DNA from: Planctomycetota bacterium
GTDB lineage: Bacteria; Planctomycetota; JAJSAM01; JAJVHW01
NCBI GenBank assembly: GCA_021776825.1
Contig: JAJFFG010000004.1
Coordinates: 62,001 to 126,000 of the forward strand
Reading direction: 5' to 3'
Length of the DNA: 64,000 nt
Part shown: one piece after another, positions 1 to 7,551 of the stretch
How the letters are laid out: the number at the start of each line of letters is the position of its first letter
How positions within the stretch are numbered: the first letter of the stretch is position 1
Made by a program: the position numbers and the translations under genes
Notes under the pieces: model-generated
Database searches by the model: none
What the model saw: only the letters and a program-made list of their open reading frames with translations
What the model was told of the DNA's origin: nothing

Positions 1-384
1 CAGCGCCTCGTTGTCACGAATCCCCTCGAGGATCCAGAACAGCTCGACGTCCAGCCCGCGACTCATGGCGGTGGCGATGGGGCTCGAGCCGGCGACAGCG
101 ATGTCGATATCGCCGGACGCCATGCTGGTGATGACCTCCGCGCCCGAGCTGAACTTCCGCCAGTTGATCGTGCGCCCGGTCGCCTTCTCGAAGGCCCCCG
201 TCTGGATCGCCGCTTTCCACGGGTTGAGCATCCCCTGATACCCGATGTCCACAGCCGACTGAGACTCCGACGCCGGCCCGCTGCCTCCGGCATCCGGGGC
301 ATCTGAGCAGCCGCCGACAACGAGGGCCAGGAGCGCGACGAGCCCCCAGATGGCCGGCGAGCGGCGGGCGACATCGGTCTTCAT
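1..384 (-). CDS. TauA-like substrate-binding lipoprotein, partial
   Basis: This is the N-terminal 128 codons of a periplasmic solute-binding protein; the rest lies beyond the left edge. The start is the ATG at 384. The N-terminus MKTDVARR plus a hydrophobic stretch ending LVVGGC is a lipoprotein signal with the lipobox cysteine near residue 23. The mature part carries INWRKFSSGAEVITSMASG, then DIDIAVAGSSPIATAMSRG and an NEAL motif. These line up residue for residue with the remembered taurine-binding protein TauA (WRKFDSGA, ASGD, GSSPLA, NSEAL). The family feeds aliphatic sulfonates to an ABC importer, so TauB, TauC or TauD would be expected just left of the window. Taurine as ligand is inferred from family resemblance only. 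Confidence 0.85.
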   Translation of the reverse strand, partial: MKTDVARRSPAIWGLVALLALVVGGCSDAPDAGGSGPASESQSAVDIGYQGMLNPWKAAIQTGAFEKATGRTINWRKFSSGAEVITSMASGDIDIAVAGSSPIATAMSRGLDVELFWILEGIRDNEAL

Positions 385-529
385 ATCTGGATGGCTCCTG
401 ATGATCGGTTGCTCAGCGAGAGGCGTTCGACGATGAACTCCCTCGTCGCTCACGAGCTGCCTGTCGGCGAGTCTCGCGCCACGAGGAGCGACACCCGCGT
501 CCAGCGGGCGCTCAAGAGTACACCCCGAG

Positions 530-766
530 TTCACGACGAAGCACGGCGTACGCAACGGGCCCGAGTACGAGCGCGGCCTGGTCGCACGCCGTGACCTGAG
601 TGTCGGGATCTCGCGGGATGCCATCGAGTCATGGAGAGTGAAGCCCACCCGCCCTCGCCGCGGACAGCGGCGGTTCTCGGACATGGCGATCGAGGCCGCG
701 CTGACCCAGCAGCTCGTGTCGCACGAACTCCGCTTGCCGGGGCTGGAGGGCGTTCGCCAACCGTGA
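530..766 (+). pseudogene. Relic of an IS5-group-like DDE transposase, N-terminal part
   Basis: One frame reads VRNGPEYERGLVARRDLSV, then DAIESWRVKP, then RRGQRRFSDMAIEAALT, and stops at TGA 764-766. This matches the conserved opening of a common transposase group (NWPEYN..LVRRGDLT, then RRYSDLAIE.AL). The following consensus (LPLRQ.EGFLR) survives only as a garbled LRLPGLEGVR before the stop, and the catalytic DDE region is absent. No start codon or terminal repeats are visible. It is therefore a dead fragment in the 600-bp gap between the TauA-like gene and the NrtR-like gene. No other gene is seen in that gap. Confidence 0.6.
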
Positions 767-950
767 CTCCACACAACGCCCGTGGGGCGGGCTCCGGCGG
801 GGCTCAGCGCGCCCGCCACCTCCGCCGCATCGCTGGCGGTCCGGGCGCGGAGCTCGAGCCCGAGATGGGGGGAGCGACCGGCGGGCTCGTCGGCGCCATC
901 GGAGTCGTCGGGATGTGAGATCCGGAGCCCGCCATAGACATCAATGCGAT

Positions 951-977
951 CTGCATATATGCTTCAAGCATCGAAGC
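951..977. promoter_or_regulatory. Overlapping palindromes upstream of the NrtR-like gene
   Basis: Two perfect short palindromes lie directly before the ATG at 983: GCATATATGC (953-962) and TGCTTCAAGCA (960-970). GCTTC/GAAGC arms also span 961-977. The patch is A+T-rich in a G+C-rich region. Its position suggests an operator for the adjacent NrtR-type regulator, which often controls its own operon. Direct binding is inference, and I did not recognise a published NrtR consensus. Confidence 0.35.
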
Positions 978-982
978 GTTGA

Positions 983-1750
983 ATGAGTAGCCAGCCCACC
1001 CCGCCTGCCGATGACGTCGCCGCTGAACGCGCGTTCCTGGCTACGTACGACGCCGCCGCCTTCCCTCATCCGTCGGTGACGGTGGACGTCGCGACGATGA
1101 CCACGTTCGATGGCGCGCTGCACGCGCTTCTCGTGCGTCGAAGCGATCACCCTGCCAAGGGCCGGTGGGCGCTGCCCGGGGGGTTCGTCGGCATCGAAGA
1201 GTCCCTCGACGGGGCCGCCGAACGCGTGCTGCGGACGAAGGCTGGGCTCGGCGGCATCTTCCTCGAGCAGCTCTACACGTTCGGCGCGGTCGAGCGCGAT
1301 CCGCGTACGCGCGTCATCAGCGTTGGGTACTACGCGCTCGTCGAAGCGAGCCGCTTGACCGCGGCGAAGCCCGACGTCGGTGAGACGGTCCTCGCGCGGA
1401 TCGACGTGCCGTGGACTGGCGAGTCCGGTGGTCCGGTGCGGGCGCTCGACGAGGCGGGTCGTGAGCTCCCGCTCGCGTTCGACCACGCGGAGATCCTCGG
1501 TCTCGTGGTCCAGCGCATGCGCGGGAAGATCGACTACGCGCCACTCGGGTTCCAACTGTTGCCCGAGCGTTTCACGTTGCGTCAGCTTCAGCAGGCGCAC
1601 GAGGCGATCCTCGACCGGAGCCTCAACAAGGACTCGTTCCGACGGAGCATCATCACGCGTGGTCTCGTCGCCGCGACCGGCGAGACCGAGAAGGACGTCC
1701 CGTATCGACCCGCCGAGCTCTACCGCTACGCCCAAGCGGAGAACGGGTAG
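983..1750 (+). CDS. NrtR-type Nudix/winged-helix transcriptional regulator
   Basis: The 255-aa protein has an N-terminal Nudix fold (about 25-170) and a C-terminal winged helix (about 180-250). The C-terminus shows the NrtR-group signature LLPERFTLRQLQQAHEA, then FRRSIITRGLVAATGE and RPAELYRY. The Nudix box begins GGFVGIEESLDGAAERVL, but the REXXEE catalytic core has become RVLRTK, so the metal-binding glutamates are missing. That agrees with NrtR proteins that sense ADP-ribose or NAD metabolites instead of hydrolysing them. The next gene, 7 bp downstream, is an ADP-ribosylglycohydrolase, a common partner in NrtR regulons. Ligand and regulon are inferred from the family. Confidence 0.8.
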   Translation: MSSQPTPPADDVAAERAFLATYDAAAFPHPSVTVDVATMTTFDGALHALLVRRSDHPAKGRWALPGGFVGIEESLDGAAERVLRTKAGLGGIFLEQLYTFGAVERDPRTRVISVGYYALVEASRLTAAKPDVGETVLARIDVPWTGESGGPVRALDEAGRELPLAFDHAEILGLVVQRMRGKIDYAPLGFQLLPERFTLRQLQQAHEAILDRSLNKDSFRRSIITRGLVAATGETEKDVPYRPAELYRYAQAENG

Positions 1751-1757
1751 GTCGGAC

Positions 1758-2888
1758 ATGAGCGATCGTCGAGACAGGATCGCCGGCTCCCTGCTCGGGA
1801 CAGCGGTGGGGGATGCACTCGGCTTGCCGCGCGAGGGCCTCTCGCCGGGGCGCGCACACCGCATGTTCGGCGGCGACCTCCAGCACGCGCTCCTCTTCGG
1901 TCGCGGGATGGTCAGCGACGACACCGAGCACACGTGCTTCGTCGCGCAGGCGTTGTTGTCCGCCGACGGCGACCTCGACCGTTTCGCGAGCGCGCTGGCG
2001 TGGAAGCTCCGCCTGTGGATGCTCGGCCTTCCGGCCGGCGTCGGTCTCGGAACAGCACGGGCCATCGCGAAGCTCTGGCTCGGGTTCGGTCCTTCGACGA
2101 GCGGGGTCTACTCGGCCGGCAACGGACCGGCGATGCGCGCCGCGATCATCGGCGTCTCCTGCGCCTCCGAGCCCGACATGTGTCGCGCGTTCGTCCGCAC
2201 GGCATCACGGATCACCCACACCGACGACCGCGCTGCTCGCGCGGCACACCTCGTCGCATTCGCTGCGGCGTACGCCGCTACGCGCTCGCCGTCCGACGTC
2301 GACCCGCTCGGGTTCCTGCGCGCGGCCGCGGACGAAGTCGTCGAGGACGACCAGGAGCTTGGCGCGATCGTCGACACGATGCGTGAGCACCTGCGACGGG
2401 GAGCGGGGATCCGCGAGTTCGCTGCGGCTCTCGGCCAGGAGGATGGCGTCACGGGCTACGCGTATCACTCCGTTCCCATCGCACTCTATGGCTGGTTGAC
2501 GAACCCCACGGACTTCCGCGCCGCGGTCTCCGAGGTCGTGCGCCTGGGCGGCGATGCCGACACCACGGGCGCGATCGTCGGAGGCATCGTCGGCGCGGGC
2601 GTCGGCGCGTCGGGTATCCCGTCCGAGTGGACCGACGGGCTCTGCGAGTGGCCCCGGTCAGTGGCATGGCTGGACGCCCTCGCGGATCGCCTCGCGCGGT
2701 GGTCGCCGGTCGGCGGAGCGGACGGCGCACCGGGACGTGAGGTCCCGTTGTTCTGGCCCGCGCTCGTGCCCCGCAACTTGCTCTTCCTCGCTGTCGTGCT
2801 CGGACACGGGTTCCGCCGTCTCCTACCGCCGTACGGCGAGCGCGGTCCGCCGAGCGTTCCGTCGCCGGTGACCGGGGCGAGCCAATGA
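1758..2888 (+). CDS. ADP-ribosylglycohydrolase family protein
   Basis: The 376-aa protein starts at ATG 1758, 7 bp after the NrtR-like stop, so the two are probably co-transcribed. It opens DRRDRIAGSLLGTAVGDALG, the hallmark of the DraG/ARH fold. Metal-ligand motifs follow: SDDTEHT near residue 55 (S/TDDT type) and GGDADTTGAIVGGIVGA near 270. The family hydrolyses ADP-ribose from proteins or small molecules using a di-metal centre. About 70 residues at the C-terminus go beyond the core and include a hydrophobic PRNLLFLAVVLGHGFRRLL stretch. Substrate is unknown. Pairing with NrtR suggests a role in NAD/ADP-ribose turnover. Confidence 0.87.
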   Translation: MSDRRDRIAGSLLGTAVGDALGLPREGLSPGRAHRMFGGDLQHALLFGRGMVSDDTEHTCFVAQALLSADGDLDRFASALAWKLRLWMLGLPAGVGLGTARAIAKLWLGFGPSTSGVYSAGNGPAMRAAIIGVSCASEPDMCRAFVRTASRITHTDDRAARAAHLVAFAAAYAATRSPSDVDPLGFLRAAADEVVEDDQELGAIVDTMREHLRRGAGIREFAAALGQEDGVTGYAYHSVPIALYGWLTNPTDFRAAVSEVVRLGGDADTTGAIVGGIVGAGVGASGIPSEWTDGLCEWPRSVAWLDALADRLARWSPVGGADGAPGREVPLFWPALVPRNLLFLAVVLGHGFRRLLPPYGERGPPSVPSPVTGASQ

Positions 2889-2963
2889 GCTCCGCCGATC
2901 GTCGGTCTGCCCTCTGCGCCGCCAACAACGGCGACGTCGCTCCGTCGCGGAGGCCGCGCTGAC

Positions 2964-3863
2964 ATGGACATCGTGACCCATGCGGCGATGGGCATCATCC
3001 TCGCCGCCCCGCTCGCGGACTCTCACCCAGTCGCAGCGGCCTGCTTCGCGATGGGATCGGCGCTGCCCGACCTCGACGTCCTCGCGCGTGTCTTCGGCAA
3101 GCGTGCATTCCTGCGTTGGCACCAGACCTACACGCACTCGCTCCCTCTGATCGCGCTGACGGGAGCGTTCGCTTGGCTGGCCGCCCCGTGGTTCGGCGTC
3201 GGCGACGCGTGGGCCGCTCCGGCACTCGCGGCGGGCATGACACTGCACGTGCTGCTCGACGTCACGAACACGTACGGGATCACTCTCTGGGCGCCGTTCT
3301 CCCGGGCTCGCCGCTCGTTGGAGTGGGTGTTCTTCGTCGACGCGTTCGTGCTCGTTGTCACGGTTCTCGCGCTGACCCTCGTGCTGCGAGCGCTCGCGGC
3401 GGGGGCCTCGTTGATCGCCGTGTCGCTCTCGTACGCGGTCGCGATGACCGCCTACTGGTCGATCAAGGCCGTACTGCGCCACCGGGCGTCCCGCCTGGCC
3501 CCCACGACCACCGTCTCGCTGGTGCCGAGCGCACTCGTCCCGTGGCGCTTCCTGGGTTGCGCACGAGTCGACGATGTCGTGACGATGTTCGAGATCAACG
3601 CATGCACGGGGCGGCTACGCCATGAGTCGCGCGTCACCATCCTCGATGGTCGCCATGACGCACTGCTGGCCGCACAACCCGAAGTGCGCAGCATGCGGGA
3701 ACTCACGCCTGCGTATCACGCAGTTGGCGAGATGCCCGGCGACGCCGGGACGCGGATCATCTGTCGCGACCTCCGCACGCGGAACTTCGGCGGCCACTTC
3801 GGGACGCTGACCATGGACGTGACCCGCGACGGCCGTGTTCAAGAGCGGCACTTCCATGTTTGA
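2964..3863 (+). CDS. YdjM/DUF457-like membrane-bound metal-dependent hydrolase
   Basis: The 299-aa protein opens MDIVTHAAMGIILAAP, followed by GSALPDLDVL and HQTYTHSLPL. The spaced His/Asp residues in these three motifs are those of the YdjM (LexA-regulated, inner-membrane hydrolase) group. Several hydrophobic helices occupy about residues 5-170. The C-terminal third is soluble and ends in a basic/aromatic tail. The group is thought to be a metal-dependent hydrolase of the inner membrane, with no agreed substrate. Its stop is overlapped by the next ORF, so the genes at 2964-4917 look like one transcriptional run. Confidence 0.75.
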   Translation: MDIVTHAAMGIILAAPLADSHPVAAACFAMGSALPDLDVLARVFGKRAFLRWHQTYTHSLPLIALTGAFAWLAAPWFGVGDAWAAPALAAGMTLHVLLDVTNTYGITLWAPFSRARRSLEWVFFVDAFVLVVTVLALTLVLRALAAGASLIAVSLSYAVAMTAYWSIKAVLRHRASRLAPTTTVSLVPSALVPWRFLGCARVDDVVTMFEINACTGRLRHESRVTILDGRHDALLAAQPEVRSMRELTPAYHAVGEMPGDAGTRIICRDLRTRNFGGHFGTLTMDVTRDGRVQERHFHV

Positions 3864-4221
3864 ATCGCGGCACCCTTCGCACGGCTTCCGCTTCTCGATC
3901 CTCGACGCCGTCGTGCTGCTCGTCGGTGCCGGACTCCCTTGGCTGTTGTGGTCCCCGGTGGGTCACCTCGCGTTGCTGATCCCGTTCACGGTTTTCCACT
4001 TCTTCCTGTTCTGCAACGTGCTCCGGGTGCCGCGGGGGTGTGAGTTGCTCTGGGCCGGCGTGTTCGTCGTCAACGTCGGCACGTGGGTCGTGTCGGGGGC
4101 GTTCACGTGGTGGGGCGTGTTGGGCGTGCAGCTTCCGGTCACCGTCGCCGTTCTCGCCTACGCGCTGCAGCTTCCGAGCTATCACGGCATCGGCAGCCGA
4201 GCGCCGAGGGAGACGACGTGA
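3856..4221 (+). CDS. Small membrane protein of unknown function
   Basis: The 121-aa protein starts at ATG 3856, which overlaps the stop of the upstream hydrolase gene; an in-frame ATG at 3835 is also possible. It contains about three hydrophobic helices: DAVVLLVGAGLPWLLW, LALLIPFTVFHFFLF and a C-terminal VLGVQLPVTVAVLAYAL segment. I do not recognise the family. Overlapping starts on both sides (8 and 4 bp) indicate translational coupling within the 2964-4917 cluster. Confidence 0.6.
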   Translation: MFESRHPSHGFRFSILDAVVLLVGAGLPWLLWSPVGHLALLIPFTVFHFFLFCNVLRVPRGCELLWAGVFVVNVGTWVVSGAFTWWGVLGVQLPVTVAVLAYALQLPSYHGIGSRAPRETT

Positions 4222-4616
4222 CGCTCCGCGGGCAGCCCTACGCCGAGCAGACTCAGGCGTGGCCGAGCGAGGGACGCCATGTCCTCGCCCAGCACGATGC
4301 GGAGACGGTCGTCGTGTACCAGGCGTTCCGGCCGTCGATCGCCGAGTTCGCTGTCCGGGCGGGCCGCTTCGGGGGCGAGTTCAGCCTGACGCGCATGAGC
4401 TGGATCAAGCCCAACTTCCTCTGGATGATGTACCGCTCCGCGTGGGCCACCAAGGAGGGCCAGGAGCGCGTGCTCGCGGTGCGGCGGCGCGGTGCGACCG
4501 ACGCAGATCGACGAGGGAGCCGGCTGGTGAAGTTCATGTCGGAGAGATCCGCCGCGCTGTCGCGGGACACGGTTCGCCGGGAACCGTGCCGGGCAGGGGG
4601 AGTGCGGCATGGCTAG
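4218..4616 (+). CDS. DUF4291-like protein, C-terminally truncated
   Basis: The start is GTG 4218, which overlaps the preceding stop (GTGA). Residues 30-85 carry the DUF4291 core: VVYQAFRPSIAEFA, then SLTRMSWIKPNFLWMMYRS and WATKEGQERVLAV. Known members run to about 190 residues. Here the homology stops after ERVLAV and is replaced by an Arg-rich tail ending GVRHG, so the C-terminal half is lost. Function of the family is unknown. The gene may be decaying or may express a shortened protein. Its stop is overlapped by the next ATG (ATGGCTAG). Confidence 0.65.
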   Translation: MTLRGQPYAEQTQAWPSEGRHVLAQHDAETVVVYQAFRPSIAEFAVRAGRFGGEFSLTRMSWIKPNFLWMMYRSAWATKEGQERVLAVRRRGATDADRRGSRLVKFMSERSAALSRDTVRREPCRAGGVRHG

Positions 4617-4917
4617 CGTCTGCGTTCTGGCAGCCTTTCTGGCCGTGTTCTGGATCACGGCTCTTCTCCTGCCAGGCGAGTCATCCCGCATCGAGGTAGT
4701 GGTGATCGCACTACCGACGATGTTTGGGATCGGCATGCTCGGCGAGTGGTGGCATCAGTGGCTTGGAACGGGTGTCGTAATCGGTTTCCACGTGGGGTTT
4801 CCCCTCTTCCTCGCATTCATGTGGCGCCGTCAGTCCGCCGAACTTCAGCGCGGAGCGGCGCGCGAAAAGGCCGGTGTGCGTGCCGCCGAGACCGGCGAGC
4901 CGGAGACGCCCTCGTAA
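4609..4917 (+). CDS. Small two-helix membrane protein
   Basis: The 102-aa protein overlaps the end of the DUF4291-like gene by 8 bp. It has an N-terminal helix (VCVLAAFLAVFWITALLL), a second hydrophobic region around GTGVVIGFHVGFPLFLAFMW, and a charged 30-residue tail (RRQSAELQRG to the end). The WWHQW motif lies between the helices. No family recognised. It closes the small-membrane-protein cluster; downstream sequence is gene debris. Confidence 0.5.
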   Translation: MASVCVLAAFLAVFWITALLLPGESSRIEVVVIALPTMFGIGMLGEWWHQWLGTGVVIGFHVGFPLFLAFMWRRQSAELQRGAAREKAGVRAAETGEPETPS

Positions 4918-4920
4918 CCT

Positions 4921-5152
4921 CCCATCGCCGAGGAACTTCGGACGCGGTGGATGCCCGAGTACGGACGCGAGGTCTGGGAGCGGCAGCAGCTGGACCACCG
5001 TCTCACGCCTGGGCAATTCATCGAGATCGCTGACGGTCATGCTGCGCGCGAGGACGCTCCTCTTCTCAAGTGCAACCGTGTGCCGCGCCCTGGACGGGTT
5101 CACGAAGTTCGGAAGCGTCGCCGAGGCGCTCGCGCCGGCGGGTGCCGCGTGA
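4921..5152 (+). pseudogene. Frame-shifted relic of an unidentified protein
   Basis: Two adjacent frames look coding in sequence. The first reads MPEYGREVWERQQLDHRL and TPGQFIEIADGHAARE from about 4951. The second continues in another frame as LLFSSATVCRALDGFTKFGS and VAEALAPAGAA up to the TGA near 5152. Both have normal G+C-rich third positions, and the switch occurs near 5050. This is best explained by a frameshifted gene. I cannot name the family. Confidence 0.3.
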
Positions 5153-5217
5153 AGTACCTCGATGTCGAGACGATCGCGTTCGAGGTGCTCGGGTACCCGA
5201 TGAGTTCGATCGAGCTC

Positions 5218-5350
5218 GTCGGCATGAGCCTCTCCCACCCTGTCGATCTCGAAGAGCTGCTCCTCATCGGCGATGCGGAGATGCGTGCATTCCCGCCACG
5301 CCTGCCGGAACAGCCCATCTTCTACCCCGTGCTCAATGAGGAGTACGCGA
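5218..5350 (+). pseudogene. Fragment resembling 'ADP-ribosylation/crystallin J1' proteins
   Basis: The reading SHPVDLEELLLIGDAEMRAF followed by PPRLPEQPIFYPVLNEEYA matches, from memory, the N-terminal part of small proteins annotated 'ADP-ribosylation/crystallin J1' (RPVG..EL.LI, FPPRLPEQPIFYPVLNEEYA). In that family an IARDWN segment and about 70 further residues follow. Here homology ends at NEEYA, about 5350, exactly where an opposite-strand ADP-ribosylglycohydrolase fragment ends. No credible start codon context is seen, so this is a relic. Confidence 0.5.
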
Positions 5351-5561
5351 GGAGGCCGAGCGCGTGCGCCCCGTCGTCGCTCCAGGTTCCGGGTGGCACG
5401 CTGTCGTGCGAGCGCGCGTACGCCGGTGGCGTCTCCATCTCGATCTCGCCGTGTGGTGGGATCTCGTTCGGTGACTTGAACTCGAACGGCACGCCGAGCG
5501 CGTCCCCGACGAGGAGTCCCCACACGCCGCCTGCGATCCGGTCGGAGATGTCCTGCGTCAC
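5322..5561 (-). pseudogene. N-terminal fragment of an ADP-ribosylglycohydrolase
   Basis: From a GTG at 5561 the frame reads VTQDISDRIAGGVWGLLVGD, then ALGVPFEFKSPNEIPP and PPGTWSDDGAHALGLL. These are the glycine-rich opening and first metal motif (WSDDGA) of the DraG/ARH fold. The reading stops after 79 codons, whereas the family needs about 250-350. The second metal motif is missing, so it cannot be an active enzyme. It runs head-on into the crystallin J1-like relic at about 5345. Sequence from 5567 to 5718 shows nothing further. Confidence 0.6.
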
Positions 5562-5718
5562 GGGGAGAGCGTAGCCGCGGGGCTGCACGCCGACCGACTC
5601 GGATCGGCTCGTCAGCTCGCACACCGCCGCGGGTGGGTGCCCTACGCGTGCCTTGTCTCGCGAAACATGCGTGGCGACGACCGTGCATCGACGTGCCGGA
5701 TTGCGCCGAGGCCGTCGT

Positions 5719-5991
5719 TCAGGACTCTCCGAGGACGGCCGGTAGGTCGCGCGCGCCGTGCAGGACGCGCAGCACATCGATCGCAGCGGGGAGCACGCGG
5801 TAGAACCGCAACCAGGACGTGAAGCCCGACACCGGTCGGGAGCGGACACCCTCCAGGCGTGCGGAACGGAACGAACGCGCGCGACCAAGGCGGGGAAACG
5901 CGCCGAGCGCCTCCAGCTCTCGCCGAGTCGCGCTCACGAATCGCGTCGCGGCTGCGGGGTCGTCGGCGGCGATGGTCGCTGCGATCTGCAC
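5719..5991 (-). CDS. ParE/RelE-family toxin
   Basis: The protein reads IAATIAADDPAAATRFVSA, then LGAFPRLGRARSFRSARLEG, GFTSWLRFYRV and LRVLHGARDLP. This is the ParE fold: two N-terminal helices followed by strands with RF/FYRV and a HGARDLP end. Members inhibit gyrase or cleave mRNA. The GTG at 5991 gives 90 aa but cuts off the usual first beta strand. The upstream in-frame codons IELRILVRP would supply that strand, beginning with a non-standard ATT at 6036 that overlaps the antitoxin stop. The true start is therefore uncertain. Confidence 0.7.
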   Translation of the reverse strand: MQIAATIAADDPAAATRFVSATRRELEALGAFPRLGRARSFRSARLEGVRSRPVSGFTSWLRFYRVLPAAIDVLRVLHGARDLPAVLGES

Positions 5992-6031
5992 GATGTCACC
6001 CGCCGCGATCGGGCGGACGAGGATGCGGAGC

Positions 6032-6298
6032 TCAATCGACGGCGTCGGAGCTCGTCGCGTCGCACGCGCGACGACGGATGTCGGCCCAGACGGACTCGTC
6101 AGCGGCTCGCGACTCGCCGCTGTTCAGCCCGTCGAGGAGGGCGGTCTCCAACTCCGAGTCGTCGGCCTCGACCGGCGAGTTCGCGCGCACGAGCGCCGCG
6201 ATGTAGTCCGCCACGGTCGCGAACCCGTGGTCGCGCGCCTCGGCTTCAAGAAGGGGGCGGATCGCTGCCGGCAGCTCGACCACGAACGGTTCGTTCAT
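6032..6298 (-). CDS. ParD-like antitoxin
   Basis: The 88-aa protein starts at ATG 6298 (MNEPFVVELPAAIRPLLEAE). Positions 20-40 carry GFATVADYIAALVRA, a helix pair typical of ParD/ribbon-helix-helix antitoxins (YIAALVR). The C-terminus is acidic and probably disordered (EADDSELETALLDG), as expected for the toxin-binding half. It directly precedes the ParE-like gene on the same strand, with overlapping or adjacent ends. Such antitoxins normally repress their own promoter, here the short gap 6299-6512. Confidence 0.7.
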   Translation of the reverse strand: MNEPFVVELPAAIRPLLEAEARDHGFATVADYIAALVRANSPVEADDSELETALLDGLNSGESRAADESVWADIRRRACDATSSDAVD

Positions 6299-6512
6299 CG
6301 GTACGAGTGTATCGGATGGACTCATCATCTGGCCTGCCGCGGCTGTACGAGAGCGTGCATGAAGGGGCCTCTCTTGTGAGGACGCGCAGGAGCGCCCCGG
6401 GTTGCATCGCGTGCCGATGCGGATCCTCATGGCCGGCGTCCCGGGGACGCCGCGACGTGTCGGATCGATCGGCATTCGGGCGGCTGCGGTACCGCCGGCG
6501 ATGCGGGACCAC

Positions 6513-7436
6513 TCAGTCGGTCAGATCCGTCAGCGCCTTCTTGGCCGTCGCGGCCTCAGGGCTCTTCTCGTGGTCCTTCTCGAGGCGCTCCCACAGCTCG
6601 CGGGCGCCGGGCTCGTTGCCGCCGAGGAAGCGGGCGTTGGCCTGGAGGAGCAGGACGGCGGCGGCGCGGTCGTGATCCGCGAAGCGGCGGCGCCACTTGA
6701 GACAGAGCGACTCGACCGAGGTGAAACTGCGCTTCTCGAGCAGGTCGAGCACCGCGTGGCGCAAGCGCTGGTACCGCGCCTCGCCGAGACGCTTCGCGGG
6801 CGGGTTGTCGGCCGCACGTTCGTAGCGTTCGAAGACGGCGTCGGCGCGCGCGCCCTCGCCGGCCTCGACGAGCAGACTTCCGAGTTCGAAGAGAGTGCCC
6901 GGCTCCTCCGCCGCGTCGAGCGCGGTGCGCAACTCGGCGATGCGCTTCGCACGGCCGGGGATGGCCGCGAGGGTCTTCGGCCACTGCTTGGCCTCGCCGC
7001 CGGGCAGTCCCGAGCGCGCGCCCAGGAACGAGCCGTCGGCGCCGAGCACGATGGCGAGCGGGTAGCCGCGTGCCTGCACGCGATGCCGCACGTGGACCTC
7101 GCGGTCCTGCGACTCCTTGACGAGCACCCGCTCGAAGCCCTCGAGCGGCGCGCGCGCGGCGGTGTCCGCGAGGATCTCCTTCTCGAGTCGCTCCCACGCG
7201 GGACTCTCGTACCAGTCCGGCACCGCGACCACGAGCAGCGGCTTCCCGCTCGCCTTGGCTGCCGCGCGGGCGGCGTCGAGGTCGTCGCCGAACGCGAGCG
7301 CCGTCGGCTCTGCCGGCTCGGCGGTCTCTTCGGGTTTCGTCGCGTCGCCGTCCTGTGGCCAGGCGGGCGCCGTCAGGAGCAGCGTGAGTGCGGCGACGGA
7401 GGTGACGAGAGAGCGGGCAGGCATGGGGGGGCGCAT
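6513..7436 (-). CDS. Exported thioredoxin-fold protein with helical C-terminal domain
   Basis: The 307-aa protein has a signal peptide (ARSLVTSVAALTLLLTAPA, residues 7-25) and then a short acidic linker. A thioredoxin-like domain spans about 45-150: ASGKPLLVVAVPDWYESPAW at the active-site position and YPLAIVLGADG with the cis-proline. The CxxC dithiol is absent (WYESPAW), so it is not a redox enzyme of the usual kind. The rest (160-307) is alpha-helical and TPR-like with recurring A..ELR..L patterns. ATG 7424 is an alternative start. It lies at the downstream end of the MazG-SpoIIE-PgpA-FtsK strand run. Confidence 0.65.
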   Translation of the reverse strand: MRPPMPARSLVTSVAALTLLLTAPAWPQDGDATKPEETAEPAEPTALAFGDDLDAARAAAKASGKPLLVVAVPDWYESPAWERLEKEILADTAARAPLEGFERVLVKESQDREVHVRHRVQARGYPLAIVLGADGSFLGARSGLPGGEAKQWPKTLAAIPGRAKRIAELRTALDAAEEPGTLFELGSLLVEAGEGARADAVFERYERAADNPPAKRLGEARYQRLRHAVLDLLEKRSFTSVESLCLKWRRRFADHDRAAAVLLLQANARFLGGNEPGARELWERLEKDHEKSPEAATAKKALTDLTD

Positions 7437-7551
7437 CCTAGTGTCCTGTCCCCGAAGTTGCCTCTCACACCCGGTCGACTGCGGGTGCGAAGTACTGTAC
7501 GTACGGGCGCGCCGCTCTGCGAACCGCCGATCTACGTCAGGTACGGCCGGA

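Noticed and set aside
391..594. A 67-codon ORF right of the TauA-like gene
   Set aside because: Arg/Thr-rich composition without homology; the same region overlaps the transposase relic in another frame.
1..6500. Prophage or integrative element
   Set aside because: No integrase, structural phage gene, tRNA or attachment-like direct repeat was seen; only one transposase relic.
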